A stretch of DNA of 64,000 bases. It comes from Microvirga aerophila. GTDB taxonomy: Bacteria > Pseudomonadota > Alphaproteobacteria > Rhizobiales > Beijerinckiaceae. Under the pieces are notes generated by a model. That model worked only from the letters and a program-made list of their open reading frames with translations, had not been told where the DNA came from and did not search any database. The first letter of the stretch is position 1. The number at the start of each line of letters is the position of its first letter. Of this stretch, positions 1 through 8,715 are shown piece by piece. Made by a program: the position numbers and the translations under genes. The stretch lies in contig NZ_QOIO01000003.1 of assembly GCF_003332305.1 (NCBI RefSeq), positions 62,001-126,000 of the forward strand, written 5' to 3'.

Positions 1-2928
1 ATCTCCACCGTCGAGGCCATGCCCCGGGATCTCGATCTCGCCTTCGTGGCCGTGGACGAGATCCAGCTCGCCAGCGACCTCGACCGGGGCCATGTGTTCA
101 CGGACCGCCTGCTGAACCAGCGCGGGCGCGAGGAGACGCTGCTCATCGGCTCCAACACCATGCGGCCCCTGATCGAGACGTTGATCCCCAACGTGCACGT
201 GATCACCCGGCCGCGCCTATCGAAGCTCACCTTCGCGGGCGAGAAGAAGGTGTCCCGCCTGCCGCGCCGCAGCGCCATCGTGGCCTTCTCGGCCGAGGAG
301 GTCTACGCCATTGCCGAGTTGATCCGCCGCCAGAGCGGCGGCGCGGCGGTGGTTCTGGGGGCCCTGTCGCCCCGCACCCGCAACGCGCAGGTCGAGCTCT
401 ATCAGAACGGGGACGTGGATTATCTGATCGCCACGGATGCGGTCGGCATGGGCCTCAACCTCGACGTCGACCACGTGGCCTTCGCGTCCGACAAGAAGTA
501 CGACGGCTTCCGCTTCCGCAAATTGTACAACCCGGAGCTGGCCCAGATTGCCGGTCGCGCCGGCCGCCACATGCGGGACGGCACCTTCGGCACCACGGGA
601 CGCTGCCCGGCCTTCGACGCGGAAACCGTCGAGGCGCTGGAGAACCACACCTTCGATCCCCTGCGCATCCTGCAGTGGCGCAACCCGGATCTCGATTTCT
701 CCACCCTCGGACGCCTGCGCGATTCCCTGGCCGAGCAGCCCCGCGAATACGGCCTCGTGCGCGCCCCCATGGGGGAGGACGTGGCGGCGCTCGAAGTGCT
801 GGCGCGGGACGACGACATCCAGGCCTTTGCGCGGTCCAAGGTCGCAGTGGAGAGGCTCTGGCAGGTCTGTCAGGTGCCCGATTACAGAAAAGTGTCCCCA
901 CAAACCCATGCGGATCTTGTCGGACAGATCTATCGTTTCCTCATGAAGGACGGAGCCGTGCCGGCGGATTGGTTTTCCCGCCATTTGTCGGCCATGGACC
1001 GTACGGATGGAGACATCGACACCCTGTCGAACCGAATCGCCCAGGTCCGGACTTGGTCCTTCGTCGCTAACCGTCCCGACTGGTTGAAGGATCCAGAGCA
1101 TTGGCAGGGTGTTGCGCGTCAGGTAGAGGACAAGCTATCGGACGCGCTTCATGAACGTCTCGCCCAGCGCTTTGTTGACAGGCGAACCAGCGTTCTCATG
1201 CGGCGCTTGAGAGAGAACACGATGCTCGAAGCGGAAATTACGACCACCGGCGACGTCACTGTCGAGGGTCAGCACATCGGCCACCTGCACGGCTTCCATT
1301 TCGTGCCTGATCCCCAGGCCGACACGGGAGAGGCCAAGACCCTGCGCAACGCAGCCAGCAAGGCCCTGGCCGGGGAGATCGAGGCGCGGGCGGACCGGTT
1401 CGCCGAGACCCCGGACACCCTGCTGGTGCTGTCGAACGACGGCACCATCCGCTGGATGGGCGACCCGGTCGCCAAGCTGGAGCCTGGGGACAAGCTCTTC
1501 GACCCGCGCCTGCGCGTCCTCTCCGACGAGCAGCTTACGGGGCCGGCCCGCGACAAGGTCGAGACCCGCCTGCGGGCCTGGCTCAAAGCTTATATCGTGC
1601 GGCTTCTCCGCCCACTCATGCAGCTGGAGGACAGCCAGGAACTCACGGGCCTCGCCCGGGGCATCGCGTTCCAGATCGGCGAATCCCTTGGTGTCCTCGA
1701 GCGCTCGAAGGTGCTCAACGACGTGCGCAGCTTGGATCAGGACGCCCGCGCGGCCCTGCGCAAGGCCGGCATCCGGTTCGGGGCCTATCACCTTTACCTG
1801 CCGGCCCTGTTGAAGCCCGCGCCCCGCACGCTGGCGGCGCAGCTCTGGGCGTTGCAGAACGGCGGCCTCGAGCAGAAGGGCATCGACGAGATCGCCCATC
1901 TGGCCCAGTCCGGCCGAACCTCGATCCCCGTCGATCACGACATCGCGCCAGGCCTTTACCGGGCCGCCGGCTTCCGGGTCTGCGGCAACCGGGCCGTGCG
2001 CGTTGATATTCTCGAGCGTCTGGCCGACCTCATCCGGCCCGCCATCACCTACAGGCCCGGCGTCACGCCGGGCGAACCGCCGGCAGGCGCGGCGGACGGG
2101 GACGGGTTCGTTCCCACCGTGTCCATGACGTCCCTCGTAGGCTGCGCTGGCGAGGATTTCGCCACCATTCTCAAGTCCCTGGGCTACGTGGCTGAGCGCC
2201 GCCCCGGCCCGGCCATCACCACGCCGATCGTGCCGGCGGCGTCCACCGAGGCGGCTCCTGCCCCGGCGCCCGAGGGCGAGCCTGCCGAAGCAGTGGTCGA
2301 AGAGGATTCGCCAGAAGCGTCGGAAGCCGAAGCCGCCGAGGCTCCGGTTCTCACGCAGGAGGTTGGGGCTGTCGCAGCGGAGGCTCCGGAGGGCACAGCC
2401 ACGGTCAATGAGGCCGTCGAGGCTGCCCATGAAGGCGCCGCTCCCGCCGAGGCTCAGGCTGCGGCGCCCGAGGGTGCAGCCGAAGCCCCGGCCGAGCCCG
2501 AGATGATTGAAATCTGGCGTCAGGGCCGTCGCCACCACGAGGGCGGCCATGCCCGCCACGGACGCGGACGCCCCAATCGGGGAGAGCGCACGGAGCAGCG
2601 CCCCGACCGGCGTCCCCGCCAGGGAGACACCCAAGGCGAGCGCCCGGCAGGCGGGCGTCCTGCGGGTGACCGCCCGCACCGTCAGGGCCCACGCCCGGAC
2701 CGCCAGCCCGAGCGCCGCGAGGCGCAAGGGGAGGGCGGCCGTCAGCAGCAGGATCGGCCGCACCGTGGGCCGAACCGGCCCGACGAGCGTCGCGGTCCCC
2801 GTCCGGACAAGCGGCCCGAGGGACGCCGCGACGGCGGGCCCGATCGCCGGGAGAAGCAGCCAGATCCGAACTCGCCTTTCGCCAAGCTGATGGCCCTCAA
2901 GGCCCAGCTTGAGGACAGCAAGAAGTGA
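1..2928 (+). CDS. SUV3-like DEAD/DEAH-family RNA helicase, 5' end missing
   Basis: The reading frame is already open at base 1, so the start and Walker A motif lie outside the window. What remains begins just before motif II, seen as DEIQ at residues 19-22 counted from base 1, and continues through a helicase C-terminal domain with ATDAVGMGLNLD and the motif VI sequence QIAGRAGRH. Residues of about 690-975 form a low-complexity tail, first A/E/P-rich and then R/G/Q/P-rich and strongly basic. This layout (SUV3-type helicase core, then a disordered basic tail) is common in alphaproteobacterial homologues of the mitochondrial RNA helicase SUV3, so a role in RNA unwinding or decay is inferred. 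An S4-domain gene follows 14 bp later, probably in the same transcript. Confidence 0.85.
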   Translation: MSTVEAMPRDLDLAFVAVDEIQLASDLDRGHVFTDRLLNQRGREETLLIGSNTMRPLIETLIPNVHVITRPRLSKLTFAGEKKVSRLPRRSAIVAFSAEEVYAIAELIRRQSGGAAVVLGALSPRTRNAQVELYQNGDVDYLIATDAVGMGLNLDVDHVAFASDKKYDGFRFRKLYNPELAQIAGRAGRHMRDGTFGTTGRCPAFDAETVEALENHTFDPLRILQWRNPDLDFSTLGRLRDSLAEQPREYGLVRAPMGEDVAALEVLARDDDIQAFARSKVAVERLWQVCQVPDYRKVSPQTHADLVGQIYRFLMKDGAVPADWFSRHLSAMDRTDGDIDTLSNRIAQVRTWSFVANRPDWLKDPEHWQGVARQVEDKLSDALHERLAQRFVDRRTSVLMRRLRENTMLEAEITTTGDVTVEGQHIGHLHGFHFVPDPQADTGEAKTLRNAASKALAGEIEARADRFAETPDTLLVLSNDGTIRWMGDPVAKLEPGDKLFDPRLRVLSDEQLTGPARDKVETRLRAWLKAYIVRLLRPLMQLEDSQELTGLARGIAFQIGESLGVLERSKVLNDVRSLDQDARAALRKAGIRFGAYHLYLPALLKPAPRTLAAQLWALQNGGLEQKGIDEIAHLAQSGRTSIPVDHDIAPGLYRAAGFRVCGNRAVRVDILERLADLIRPAITYRPGVTPGEPPAGAADGDGFVPTVSMTSLVGCAGEDFATILKSLGYVAERRPGPAITTPIVPAASTEAAPAPAPEGEPAEAVVEEDSPEASEAEAAEAPVLTQEVGAVAAEAPEGTATVNEAVEAAHEGAAPAEAQAAAPEGAAEAPAEPEMIEIWRQGRRHHEGGHARHGRGRPNRGERTEQRPDRRPRQGDTQGERPAGGRPAGDRPHRQGPRPDRQPERREAQGEGGRQQQDRPHRGPNRPDERRGPRPDKRPEGRRDGGPDRREKQPDPNSPFAKLMALKAQLEDSKK

Positions 2929-2942
2929 GACTGTGAGGCTCC

Positions 2943-3245
2943 ATGCGTGAGGACCGGCAGCGGCTCGACAAGTGGCTGTGGTTCGCGCGCTTCGCCAAAT
3001 CCCGGACCCTGGCCGCCAAGCTCGTCACCGGCGGCTTTGTCCGGATAAACGGCCAGCGGACGGACAATGCCGCCAAGGCCGTGGCGGTGGGCGACGTGAT
3101 CACCTTGGCTCTTGCCTGGACGACCCTCGTGGTCCGGGTCGAGGGGCTCGGAGAGCGCCGGGGCCCTGCAACGGAAGCAAGGCTGCTCTACGTTGACCTC
3201 AATGAGGCCGAAGGAACGCTTGTCAGCCGTGACGGCAGCGGTTAG
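2943..3245 (+). CDS. S4-domain RNA-binding protein, Hsp15 (HslR)-like
   Basis: The 100-residue protein starts with RLDKWLWFARFAKSR and VTGGFVRINGQ, the typical S4 RNA-binding fold of the Hsp15/HslR family, which in E. coli binds stalled 50S subunits carrying nascent chains. The S4 domain fills residues 7-60; the rest is a short C-terminal extension. It lies 14 bp after the RNA helicase gene and about 50 bp before fdxA, so it may be co-transcribed with the helicase. The family assignment is clear; the recycling role is taken from the E. coli homologue. Confidence 0.85.
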   Translation: MREDRQRLDKWLWFARFAKSRTLAAKLVTGGFVRINGQRTDNAAKAVAVGDVITLALAWTTLVVRVEGLGERRGPATEARLLYVDLNEAEGTLVSRDGSG

Positions 3246-3296
3246 AGCGACGCCAGACCGCCTGTTTCGATCGAACCGACCCTCGAAGGACTGTTC

Positions 3297-3635
3297 ATGA
3301 CTTACGTCGTCACGGAAAATTGCATCAAGTGCAAATATATGGACTGCGTGGAGGTGTGCCCGGTCGACTGTTTCTACGAGGGCGAGAACATGCTCGTCAT
3401 CCATCCCGACGAGTGCATCGATTGCGGCGTCTGCGAGCCCGAATGTCCGGCTGAAGCCATCAAGCCCGACGCGGAGCCCGGCCTGGAGCAGTGGCTCAAG
3501 ATTAACGCCGAAATGGCCAAGAGCTGGCCCAACATCACTCAGAAGAAGGACGCGCCGCCCGACGCCAAGGAGTTCGACGGCGTCCCCGGCAAGTACGACA
3601 AGTTCTTCACCCCGGCTCCCGGCGAGGGCGACTGA
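3297..3635 (+). CDS. fdxA: Seven-iron ferredoxin FdxA
   Basis: The 112-residue protein is a 7Fe bacterial ferredoxin of the Azotobacter FdI type. Cys9, Cys17 and Cys50 fit the [3Fe-4S] cluster, and Cys21, Cys40, Cys43 and Cys46 fit the [4Fe-4S] cluster. These positions match the FdI pattern shifted by one residue. The C-terminal extension of about 50 residues is normal for the family. The ATG at 3297 is preceded by AAGGA at 3286-3290, which supports this start. It is a low-potential electron carrier of the cytoplasm. In alphaproteobacteria fdxA is commonly next to carD, as here. Confidence 0.95.
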   Translation: MTYVVTENCIKCKYMDCVEVCPVDCFYEGENMLVIHPDECIDCGVCEPECPAEAIKPDAEPGLEQWLKINAEMAKSWPNITQKKDAPPDAKEFDGVPGKYDKFFTPAPGEGD

Positions 3636-3701
3636 GAGACGAAACATCGGTTACGAAACGTGGCCGTACGCGAACTTTTTTAACACTGATTCTGAAATTT
3701 T

Positions 3702-3730
3702 TTGCTTTTTCGGGCGGACTGTGATAGGGT
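3702..3730 (+). promoter_or_regulatory. Possible carD promoter
   Basis: TTGCTT (3702-3707) and TAGGGT (3725-3730) are separated by 17 bp, in the 370-bp gap between fdxA and carD. The -10 match is weak. The position would give carD a leader of about 270 nt. Nothing else in this gap is recognisable. Confidence 0.3.
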
Positions 3731-4005
3731 CTCGTCAATGCCGTCGCATGCGCCCATTCCGTGCGCCGACCCCGCAGGTAGGCAGTCCACACGATGAAAC
3801 TATGACAGCACAACCGATGACCTAAGGTAGACTGACCAACCTTATGTCATGGGTTATGGGCGTTTTCCAGCTACTGGCTCATCAGGGAGATGCGCGGAGC
3901 AATCACGTTCCGCAACCAGTCATTTTCGTTCCTTCCGGGGCCCTGCCCGATGGAATTAAAGCGCCTCGCCTGAAAGCGAGGACCATGCAAGGAGGCCTCT
4001 CTCGC

Positions 4006-4581
4006 ATGACGACCACCAAAAAGTCCGCCCAGCGCCTGGGTTTCAAAACCGGCGAAGCAATTGTGTACCCCGCTCACGGCGTCGGCCGCATCACGGCTGT
4101 CGAGGAGCAGGAAATCGCGGGCTTTAAACTGGAATTGTTCGTGGTCTCCTTCGATAAGGACAAGATGGTCCTTCGCGTCCCGACCGGGAAGGTCTCCAGC
4201 GTCGGCATGCGCAAGCTGGCCGAGCCGGCCCTGGTCCAGAAGGCTCTGGACGTGCTGACCGGCCGGGCCCGCGTCAAGCGCACCATGTGGTCGCGCCGCG
4301 CCCAGGAATATGAAGCCAAGATCAATTCCGGCGATCTGATCTCCGTGACCGAGGTCGTACGCGACCTGTACCGCTCAGAGGCTCAGCCGGAGCAGTCGTA
4401 CAGCGAGCGTCAGCTCTATGAATCGGCCCTCGACCGGGTTGTCCGCGAAATCGCGGCCGTCAACAAGATCACCGATACGGAAGCCCTGAAGCTGATCGAG
4501 CAGAGCCTTGCCAAGTCTCCGCGCCGCGCCAAGGGCGACGTGGACGCCGACGGCGACGATCTCCAGGAGGAGGCAGCCTGA
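4006..4581 (+). CDS. carD: CarD-family transcriptional regulator
   Basis: CarD proteins bind the RNA polymerase beta subunit through an N-terminal Tudor-like domain and stabilise open promoter complexes. Here the N-terminal part reads FKTGEAIVYPAHGVGRI, the family hallmark, and the remainder is the helical DNA-contacting domain. I place the start at ATG 4006 because AAGGAGG lies at 3989-3995, ten bases upstream. The frame is open further upstream to 3844, but that part is not CarD-like and lacks a ribosome site. The product is 191 residues, slightly longer than usual because of an acidic C-terminus. A strong terminator follows. Confidence 0.93.
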   Translation: MTTTKKSAQRLGFKTGEAIVYPAHGVGRITAVEEQEIAGFKLELFVVSFDKDKMVLRVPTGKVSSVGMRKLAEPALVQKALDVLTGRARVKRTMWSRRAQEYEAKINSGDLISVTEVVRDLYRSEAQPEQSYSERQLYESALDRVVREIAAVNKITDTEALKLIEQSLAKSPRRAKGDVDADGDDLQEEAA

Positions 4582-4605
4582 TCCAGGCCCCTGTTCCGCC
4601 TTTGG

Positions 4606-4640
4606 AAAAGCCCGGCTTCCCGCCGGGCTTTTTTCTTTTT
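4606..4640 (+). terminator. Rho-independent terminator after carD
   Basis: A GC-rich stem (AAGCCCGGC paired with GCCGGGCTT) with a short TTCCC loop is followed by TTTTTTCTTTTT. It begins 25 bp after the carD stop codon. Confidence 0.9.
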
Positions 4641-4698
4641 CCAGCCTCTTGTTTTCGAAGGTCCGGAATCTATTTTCGCAACCTCAGCAGTTTTGTCC

Positions 4699-4723
4699 TG
4701 AACTTTTTCCCCAGTCGCTCGTT
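4699..4723 (+). promoter_or_regulatory. Possible ECF (EcfG-type) promoter of the rpoH gene
   Basis: TGAAC (4699-4703) and CGTT (4720-4723) are separated by 16 bp. The alphaproteobacterial general-stress EcfG consensus is GGAAC, 16-17 bp, CGTT, so there is one mismatch. The predicted start would leave a leader of about 17 nt just ahead of the AAGGAGG at 4735-4741. rpoH2 genes are under ECF control in some alphaproteobacteria, which makes this plausible but not proven. Confidence 0.35.
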
Positions 4724-4746
4724 GTGTCTCTGCCAAGGAGGACACA

Positions 4747-5619
4747 ATGGGAGAAATCTCAGGGGTTCGTCGCCGGTTCGTCCGCGCCGCCATGAATGCT
4801 CCTTTTCTCGAGAGGGAAGAAGAGCATCTGTTAGCCGTGCGCTGGAAAGAGAACCGCGATGAAACGGCTCTTCATCAGCTGACGGCTGCGCATATGCGTC
4901 TCGTGATCGCGCTCGCCGCCCGCTTCCGTCACTACGGACTGCCGATGGCCGATCTCGTTCAGGAGGGGCATGTCGGCCTGCTTGAGGCCGCCGCCCGGTT
5001 CGAACCCGAACGGGAGGTGCGCTTCTCGACCTACGCTACGTGGTGGATCCGCGCCTCCGTGCAGGATTATATCCTGCGCAACTGGTCAATTGTCCGTGGC
5101 GGAACTAGTTCCGCCCAGAAGGCCCTTTTCTTTAACCTGCGCCGCCTGCGCGCCCGTCTGACCCGGGGCGGTGAGGAGCGCATTGCTTCCGATGTCCATG
5201 CCAAGATCGCCGAGGCGATCGGCGTTTCCAGCGCCGACGTGGCGCTCATGGACGCCCGTCTGTCGGCACCGGACACATCCCTCAATGCCCCGGTTCTCGA
5301 CGCTGATGCGTCGAACTCCGCCGAGCGGGTCGAGTTCCTGGTCGACAACAGCCCCCTGCCGGACGAGAGCGTCAGCGAGGTGATCGACACCGAACGCCGC
5401 GTACGCTGGCTGCGGCAGGCGCTTGAGGTTCTCAACGAACGTGAGCTGCGCATCCTGCGGGCCCGCCGCCTCGAGGACGAGCAGGTCACCCTCGAATTCC
5501 TTGGCGACAGGCTCGGGATTTCGAAGGAACGCGTCCGCCAGATCGAGAACCGCGCGCTTGAGAAACTCAAGCGCGCCTTGATGGAGAAGTATCCTCAGGC
5601 GTCCGGAGCCTTCGTCTAG
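4747..5619 (+). CDS. rpoH: RNA polymerase sigma factor, RpoH (sigma-32) family
   Basis: The 290-residue protein has sigma-70 regions 2 to 4. Region 2 contains DLVQEGHVGLLEAA and the DNA-melting stretch FSTYATWWIRASVQDYI. The RpoH box is visible as QKALFFNLRRLR, which distinguishes heat-shock sigma factors from primary ones. Region 4 ends with the helix-turn-helix LGISKERVRQIE. AAGGAGG sits five bases before the ATG. RpoH factors direct heat-shock or, for RpoH2, oxidative and photo-oxidative stress genes. The sequence resembles the RpoH2 branch common in Hyphomicrobiales, but this sub-assignment is inferred. Confidence 0.9.
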   Translation: MGEISGVRRRFVRAAMNAPFLEREEEHLLAVRWKENRDETALHQLTAAHMRLVIALAARFRHYGLPMADLVQEGHVGLLEAAARFEPEREVRFSTYATWWIRASVQDYILRNWSIVRGGTSSAQKALFFNLRRLRARLTRGGEERIASDVHAKIAEAIGVSSADVALMDARLSAPDTSLNAPVLDADASNSAERVEFLVDNSPLPDESVSEVIDTERRVRWLRQALEVLNERELRILRARRLEDEQVTLEFLGDRLGISKERVRQIENRALEKLKRALMEKYPQASGAFV

Positions 5620-5667
5620 CGCGTCAGGCCAGACGCGGCACCCGGTTCTTCCGCTTTGACAGATCAA

Positions 5668-5706
5668 CATCGAACCCGGAAGCGGCCGCCGCTTCCGGGT
5701 TCGATG
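5668..5706. terminator. Perfect hairpin between convergent rpoH and M48 genes
   Basis: An 18-bp perfect stem (5668-5685 with 5689-5706) encloses a 3-nt loop. It lies between two convergent genes and is nearly symmetric, so it can serve transcripts from both sides. There is no long T-run, so it is a bidirectional terminator by position rather than by a full canonical signal. Confidence 0.7.
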
Positions 5707-5727
5707 CTTTCGCCACAGGCCTGCCTA

Positions 5728-7164
5728 TCACTCGACGATGATTTTATAGCGTTCGCCAGGTTTCAGGGGGGCGTTCCGGTCGAGTCCGTTCAGCAACAGA
5801 AAACGGTCCAGGGCCCGGTCGACCGGCATGCGGTCCGCCAGACGTTGGGCCGTATCGCCTTCCTGCGCGGTGACGACCTGCAGCTTCAACGGGCGGACCT
5901 GCCGGGCTTCGTCGCGCTTGACTTGGCGCACCGTGTCGAGGGTCCGCTGGAACATGCCTTCCAGATCGCCCCCGCCGCTGCGCGTCGCCATGATGAGCCG
6001 GTACGTGGTGCTGCCGATGCGGATGGCCGAGAGGCGGAACGACCATTCCTTGCCGACCGAGGTGGCGGTGGCGACCGGTAGGCCGTTGATGGTGGTGGTT
6101 TCCAGGCTGCCCGGCTCGATCGTGTCGGTCCAGGTCGAGCGCAGAACCTCCTCCAGGCTCTGGCCGCTCGGCGTATTGGCCGCGTCGAACAGAAGCCGGC
6201 GCGAGCCGTCCTGCGATGCCCCGAGCACCGCCTGCGAGGTATTCTCGAGCGAGAAGCCCTCGGGGGCCTCAAAGGCGACGCCCAGCCTCGCATGGGTGAA
6301 GCGGCGCCCCTTTACCACGCCGTCGGCCGGGTCGTCACCAAAGGCGATGCCGTCGAGGGAAGCCAGATAGTCGGACCGGGTCGCTTCGCCCATGCCTGGC
6401 TGCCCGGCGCGCTTGGCGGCCTGAAGGGCCTGCGAGATGCGGTCGTTGGTGCTGGGATGGGACGCCATCATGTCCGCCCCCGCATTGTCCTTGGATCCTG
6501 TGCCTGAACGACCCAGGGCCGTCAGGAAGCGCGGCGCTCCGTAGGGGTCGAACCCGGCCCGCGCCAGAACCCGCACGCCGGTCTGGTCGGCCTCCAGCTC
6601 CTGAGCGCGCGAGAAGTTCGCCAAGTTGGAGCGCGCCTCGCTTTGCTCCACGGCCGCCTGCTCGGCGTCGTTGAGCACATTTTCCGTCACCCGCTTGATC
6701 AGGGTCGACCGGGCCTGCAACTCATTGCGCTGGGAGGCATGCCGCAGGGTGACGTGGGCGATCTCGTGGGACAGCACGGCAGCCACTTCCGATGTGTCGT
6801 TGGCAAGCGCCAGGAGGCCGCGGGTGACATAGAGCCGACCGTTGGGAAGCGCGAAGGCGTTCACCACGGGGGAGTTCAGGATGGTCACCTGGTAGGACTC
6901 GTCCGGCCTGTCGGTCGCCATGACGAGGCGGTTGACGATGTCGTTGAGGCGGCGCTGCATCTGCGGCGCCTTGGCCTCCCCTCCGAACGCCGCCACCAGG
7001 CGCTCGTGATCCTGGTCCCGCGGCCTTTCCGGCCCGATCACCCGGGGCGCATCGGACGGGACCGACATGCTGCCGAAGCCCAGGGCGGCGCAGCCAGAGA
7101 GCAGGGCCGCGAGCGTCAGGCTGCCGGCAACTCGAAGTCCTGCTGAATAACGTGTTTCGCTCAT
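5728..7164 (-). CDS. M48-family metallopeptidase lipoprotein with LysM-like C-terminus
   Basis: The N-terminus is a lipoprotein signal with the lipobox LLSGC, so the protein should be anchored in the outer or inner membrane facing the periplasm. The M48 zinc motif HEIAH is followed by the downstream ligand region ELEADQTG, as in BepA/YfgC-type proteases that control outer-membrane protein assembly. The last 50 or so residues (QEGDTAQRLADRM...LNGLD...PGERYKII) resemble a LysM peptidoglycan-binding repeat. It is 478 residues long and is preceded by an SNase-like gene six bases upstream on the same strand, suggesting one operon. Confidence 0.88.
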   Translation of the reverse strand: MSETRYSAGLRVAGSLTLAALLSGCAALGFGSMSVPSDAPRVIGPERPRDQDHERLVAAFGGEAKAPQMQRRLNDIVNRLVMATDRPDESYQVTILNSPVVNAFALPNGRLYVTRGLLALANDTSEVAAVLSHEIAHVTLRHASQRNELQARSTLIKRVTENVLNDAEQAAVEQSEARSNLANFSRAQELEADQTGVRVLARAGFDPYGAPRFLTALGRSGTGSKDNAGADMMASHPSTNDRISQALQAAKRAGQPGMGEATRSDYLASLDGIAFGDDPADGVVKGRRFTHARLGVAFEAPEGFSLENTSQAVLGASQDGSRRLLFDAANTPSGQSLEEVLRSTWTDTIEPGSLETTTINGLPVATATSVGKEWSFRLSAIRIGSTTYRLIMATRSGGGDLEGMFQRTLDTVRQVKRDEARQVRPLKLQVVTAQEGDTAQRLADRMPVDRALDRFLLLNGLDRNAPLKPGERYKIIVE

Positions 7165-7170
7165 GCTTGC

Positions 7171-7986
7171 TCAGCGTGGCAGGCGTTCGCCTGCGAGGCG
7201 TTCCATCATCTCCGGAAGTACAATGGTAAGAGAGGCGCCTTGCCAAGGCTCCAAAATGCCTCGGGCTCGGACCCGCTGGCCTTTCAGCGCCGCAGCGTCG
7301 AGACCGCGTTCCGCCATCAGCTTCCATGTTTTCTTCGGCACGATGATCGTGAAGTCCTCTGCCCACTGCCCCCCGAAGTTTAAATAGGTTCGTTGAGTCC
7401 GCTCGCCGATGCTGCGGATGCGTCCCTCGACCAGAACGAAGCTGCCGACCCGATCGCGCAAGCGGTCGATCCGTTCGGCGTCCAAGGGCTTATAGCGGTC
7501 ATCCTTCCAGACACCAAGGCTTTGCTCCCTGGCCGTGGCCTCGAGCGCCAACAATTCCGGATGACAGAACGCGTCCGCCGCCCCCGGATCCACCAGCGCA
7601 AGGCCGGCCTCCACGAGGCCATGGGCCAGATCGAGAGAGGTCGATTCGCCCATAAGCCGGATCCGCGCAGGGATCCGGCCCCAGCGGTCGGGTTCAGGCC
7701 GGCCCTGCACCCGGACCTCGCGCCCTGTCCAGGCCCGAAGCCAGCCGAGGGCCTCTTCCCGGTGGACAGGATCGTCGGGCAGTCGGATCGACGCAAGGCT
7801 CGCGAGGCGGCCTGATCCCAGCGCGAGGTCGCCCTGGGCGGTCAGACCCTGCAACCGGTCGAGCTGGCTTTGCGTCGCGCATGGATCGGGCCCCTTGCCA
7901 CTAGCAGGCCGGGCCCCACGCTCCTGGCCCGCCGCCGACAGGGGCAGCAGACCCAACACCAAGACGAGGGCGCTCAAATTCCGCAT
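7171..7986 (-). CDS. Secreted staphylococcal-nuclease-like (SNase-like) protein
   Basis: The start is taken at ATG 7986 because AGGA lies six bases upstream; it gives a clear Sec signal peptide (RNLSALVLVLGLLPLSAAGQ). The mature part has SNase-like OB-fold features: VRVQGRPEPDRWGRIPARI, then the helix LDLAHGLVEAGLALVDP and EATAREQSLGVWK. The classic Arg/Glu catalytic set is not convincing by eye, so activity is uncertain. A second conserved part (residues ~170-260) looks like another OB fold. The M48 peptidase gene follows six bases later. Confidence 0.75.
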   Translation of the reverse strand: MRNLSALVLVLGLLPLSAAGQERGARPASGKGPDPCATQSQLDRLQGLTAQGDLALGSGRLASLASIRLPDDPVHREEALGWLRAWTGREVRVQGRPEPDRWGRIPARIRLMGESTSLDLAHGLVEAGLALVDPGAADAFCHPELLALEATAREQSLGVWKDDRYKPLDAERIDRLRDRVGSFVLVEGRIRSIGERTQRTYLNFGGQWAEDFTIIVPKKTWKLMAERGLDAAALKGQRVRARGILEPWQGASLTIVLPEMMERLAGERLPR

Positions 7987-8108
7987 GACCATTCCTGCGA
8001 GACACAGGACTATATCCGGCCTCAATGAAACAGCCACGCCAGCCAGCCCAGGAAGCGGTGCATGACCCGTTTACCTATCGAAGAATTGTGCTACTCATCC
8101 GTCTGTGC

Positions 8109-8185
8109 GGTCCCGTAGCTCAGCTGGACAGAGCGGCGGTTTCCTAAACCGTAGGTCGGAAGTTCGAGTCTTCCCGGGATCGCCA
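8109..8185 (+). tRNA. tRNA-Arg(CCT)
   Basis: A complete cloverleaf of 77 nt can be folded: acceptor GGTCCCG with CGGGATC, discriminator G and encoded CCA, D-arm GCTC...GAGC, anticodon arm GCGGT-TTCCTAA-ACCGT with anticodon CCT, and T-arm with TTCGAGT. It reads AGG codons. It marks the boundary between core genes and the accessory block to its right, as expected for an integration site. Confidence 0.97.
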
Positions 8186-8230
8186 ACGCCGTCAAAGGCT
8201 TACCTAACCCCCCAAGCCCATGCTGCAGGT

Positions 8231-8251
8231 GCCTAGCAACAGCCTAGCAAC
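8231..8251. repeat. Tandem direct repeat GCCTAGCAAC next to the tRNA
   Basis: GCCTAGCAAC occurs at 8231-8240 and again at 8242-8251, 46 bp after the tRNA end. Short direct repeats near an integration site can be integrase arm or Xis sites, but nothing here proves this. Otherwise the 281-bp stretch 8186-8466 shows no gene. Confidence 0.4.
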
Positions 8252-8466
8252 CGTCGCGCCGGCGTGCTTCGAATCATGCCGATTTCTGCCCGAGCCGGGT
8301 TGCACTAGGTTTTAGGCTCCCTTATAGAGGGGGCAGTTCTTAGTCGCACTAGTCCATGGGCCTTAGCATCGCTGATGCCCTGCGCTGCAAACCGTACCCA
8401 GTTCCAAGTCATGCCCTCGCACCGTTGTCTGTGCGAGCTCCTTGAACTCTGTGGAAAGGTGCGGCA

Positions 8467-8715
8467 ATGCCCCCTGAACAAAATAAAAACTTTTGTCTCC
8501 CTTCCAGCCCTGTGCTGCTGACCGAAGCGCAACTGGCGGAGCGATGGAGCGTAAGCCCCAAGACTCTCCAAGCTGCTCGTCTTCGTGGGGACGGGTGCGT
8601 CTACGTTAAACTTGGCCGCGCAATCCGATATCGTCTGTGCGATATCGAGGCCTATGAGGTAGCGGGTCTTCGGACAAGTACCTCAACCGCGTGCGTCGGA
8701 GCCTCACCATGCTGA
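8467..8715 (+). CDS. Excisionase-like helix-turn-helix DNA-binding protein
   Basis: The 82-residue protein contains LLTEAQLAERWSVSPKTLQAARLRGDG...VKLGRAIRYRLCDIEAYE, the MerR-like winged helix of the HTH_17 / AlpA-excisionase group. Such proteins act as directionality factors or small regulators in prophages and integrative islands. Being the first gene inside the tRNA-proximal element fits that. Its stop overlaps the next gene (ATGCTGA). Confidence 0.7.
   Translation: MPPEQNKNFCLPSSPVLLTEAQLAERWSVSPKTLQAARLRGDGCVYVKLGRAIRYRLCDIEAYEVAGLRTSTSTACVGASPC

Noticed and set aside
217-2763. Long minus-strand ORFs (294 and 542 codons) opposite the helicase gene
   Set aside because: They mirror the high-GC codon pattern of the plus-strand gene, have no family signature, and overlap a well-supported gene completely.
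2742-3647. Minus-strand ORF of 301 codons over the S4 and fdxA genes
   Set aside because: Both plus-strand genes have clear motifs; the antisense frame has none.
3844-4005. Longer N-terminus for CarD
   Set aside because: The extra 54 residues are not CarD-like and no ribosome site precedes 3844, while AAGGAGG precedes 4006.
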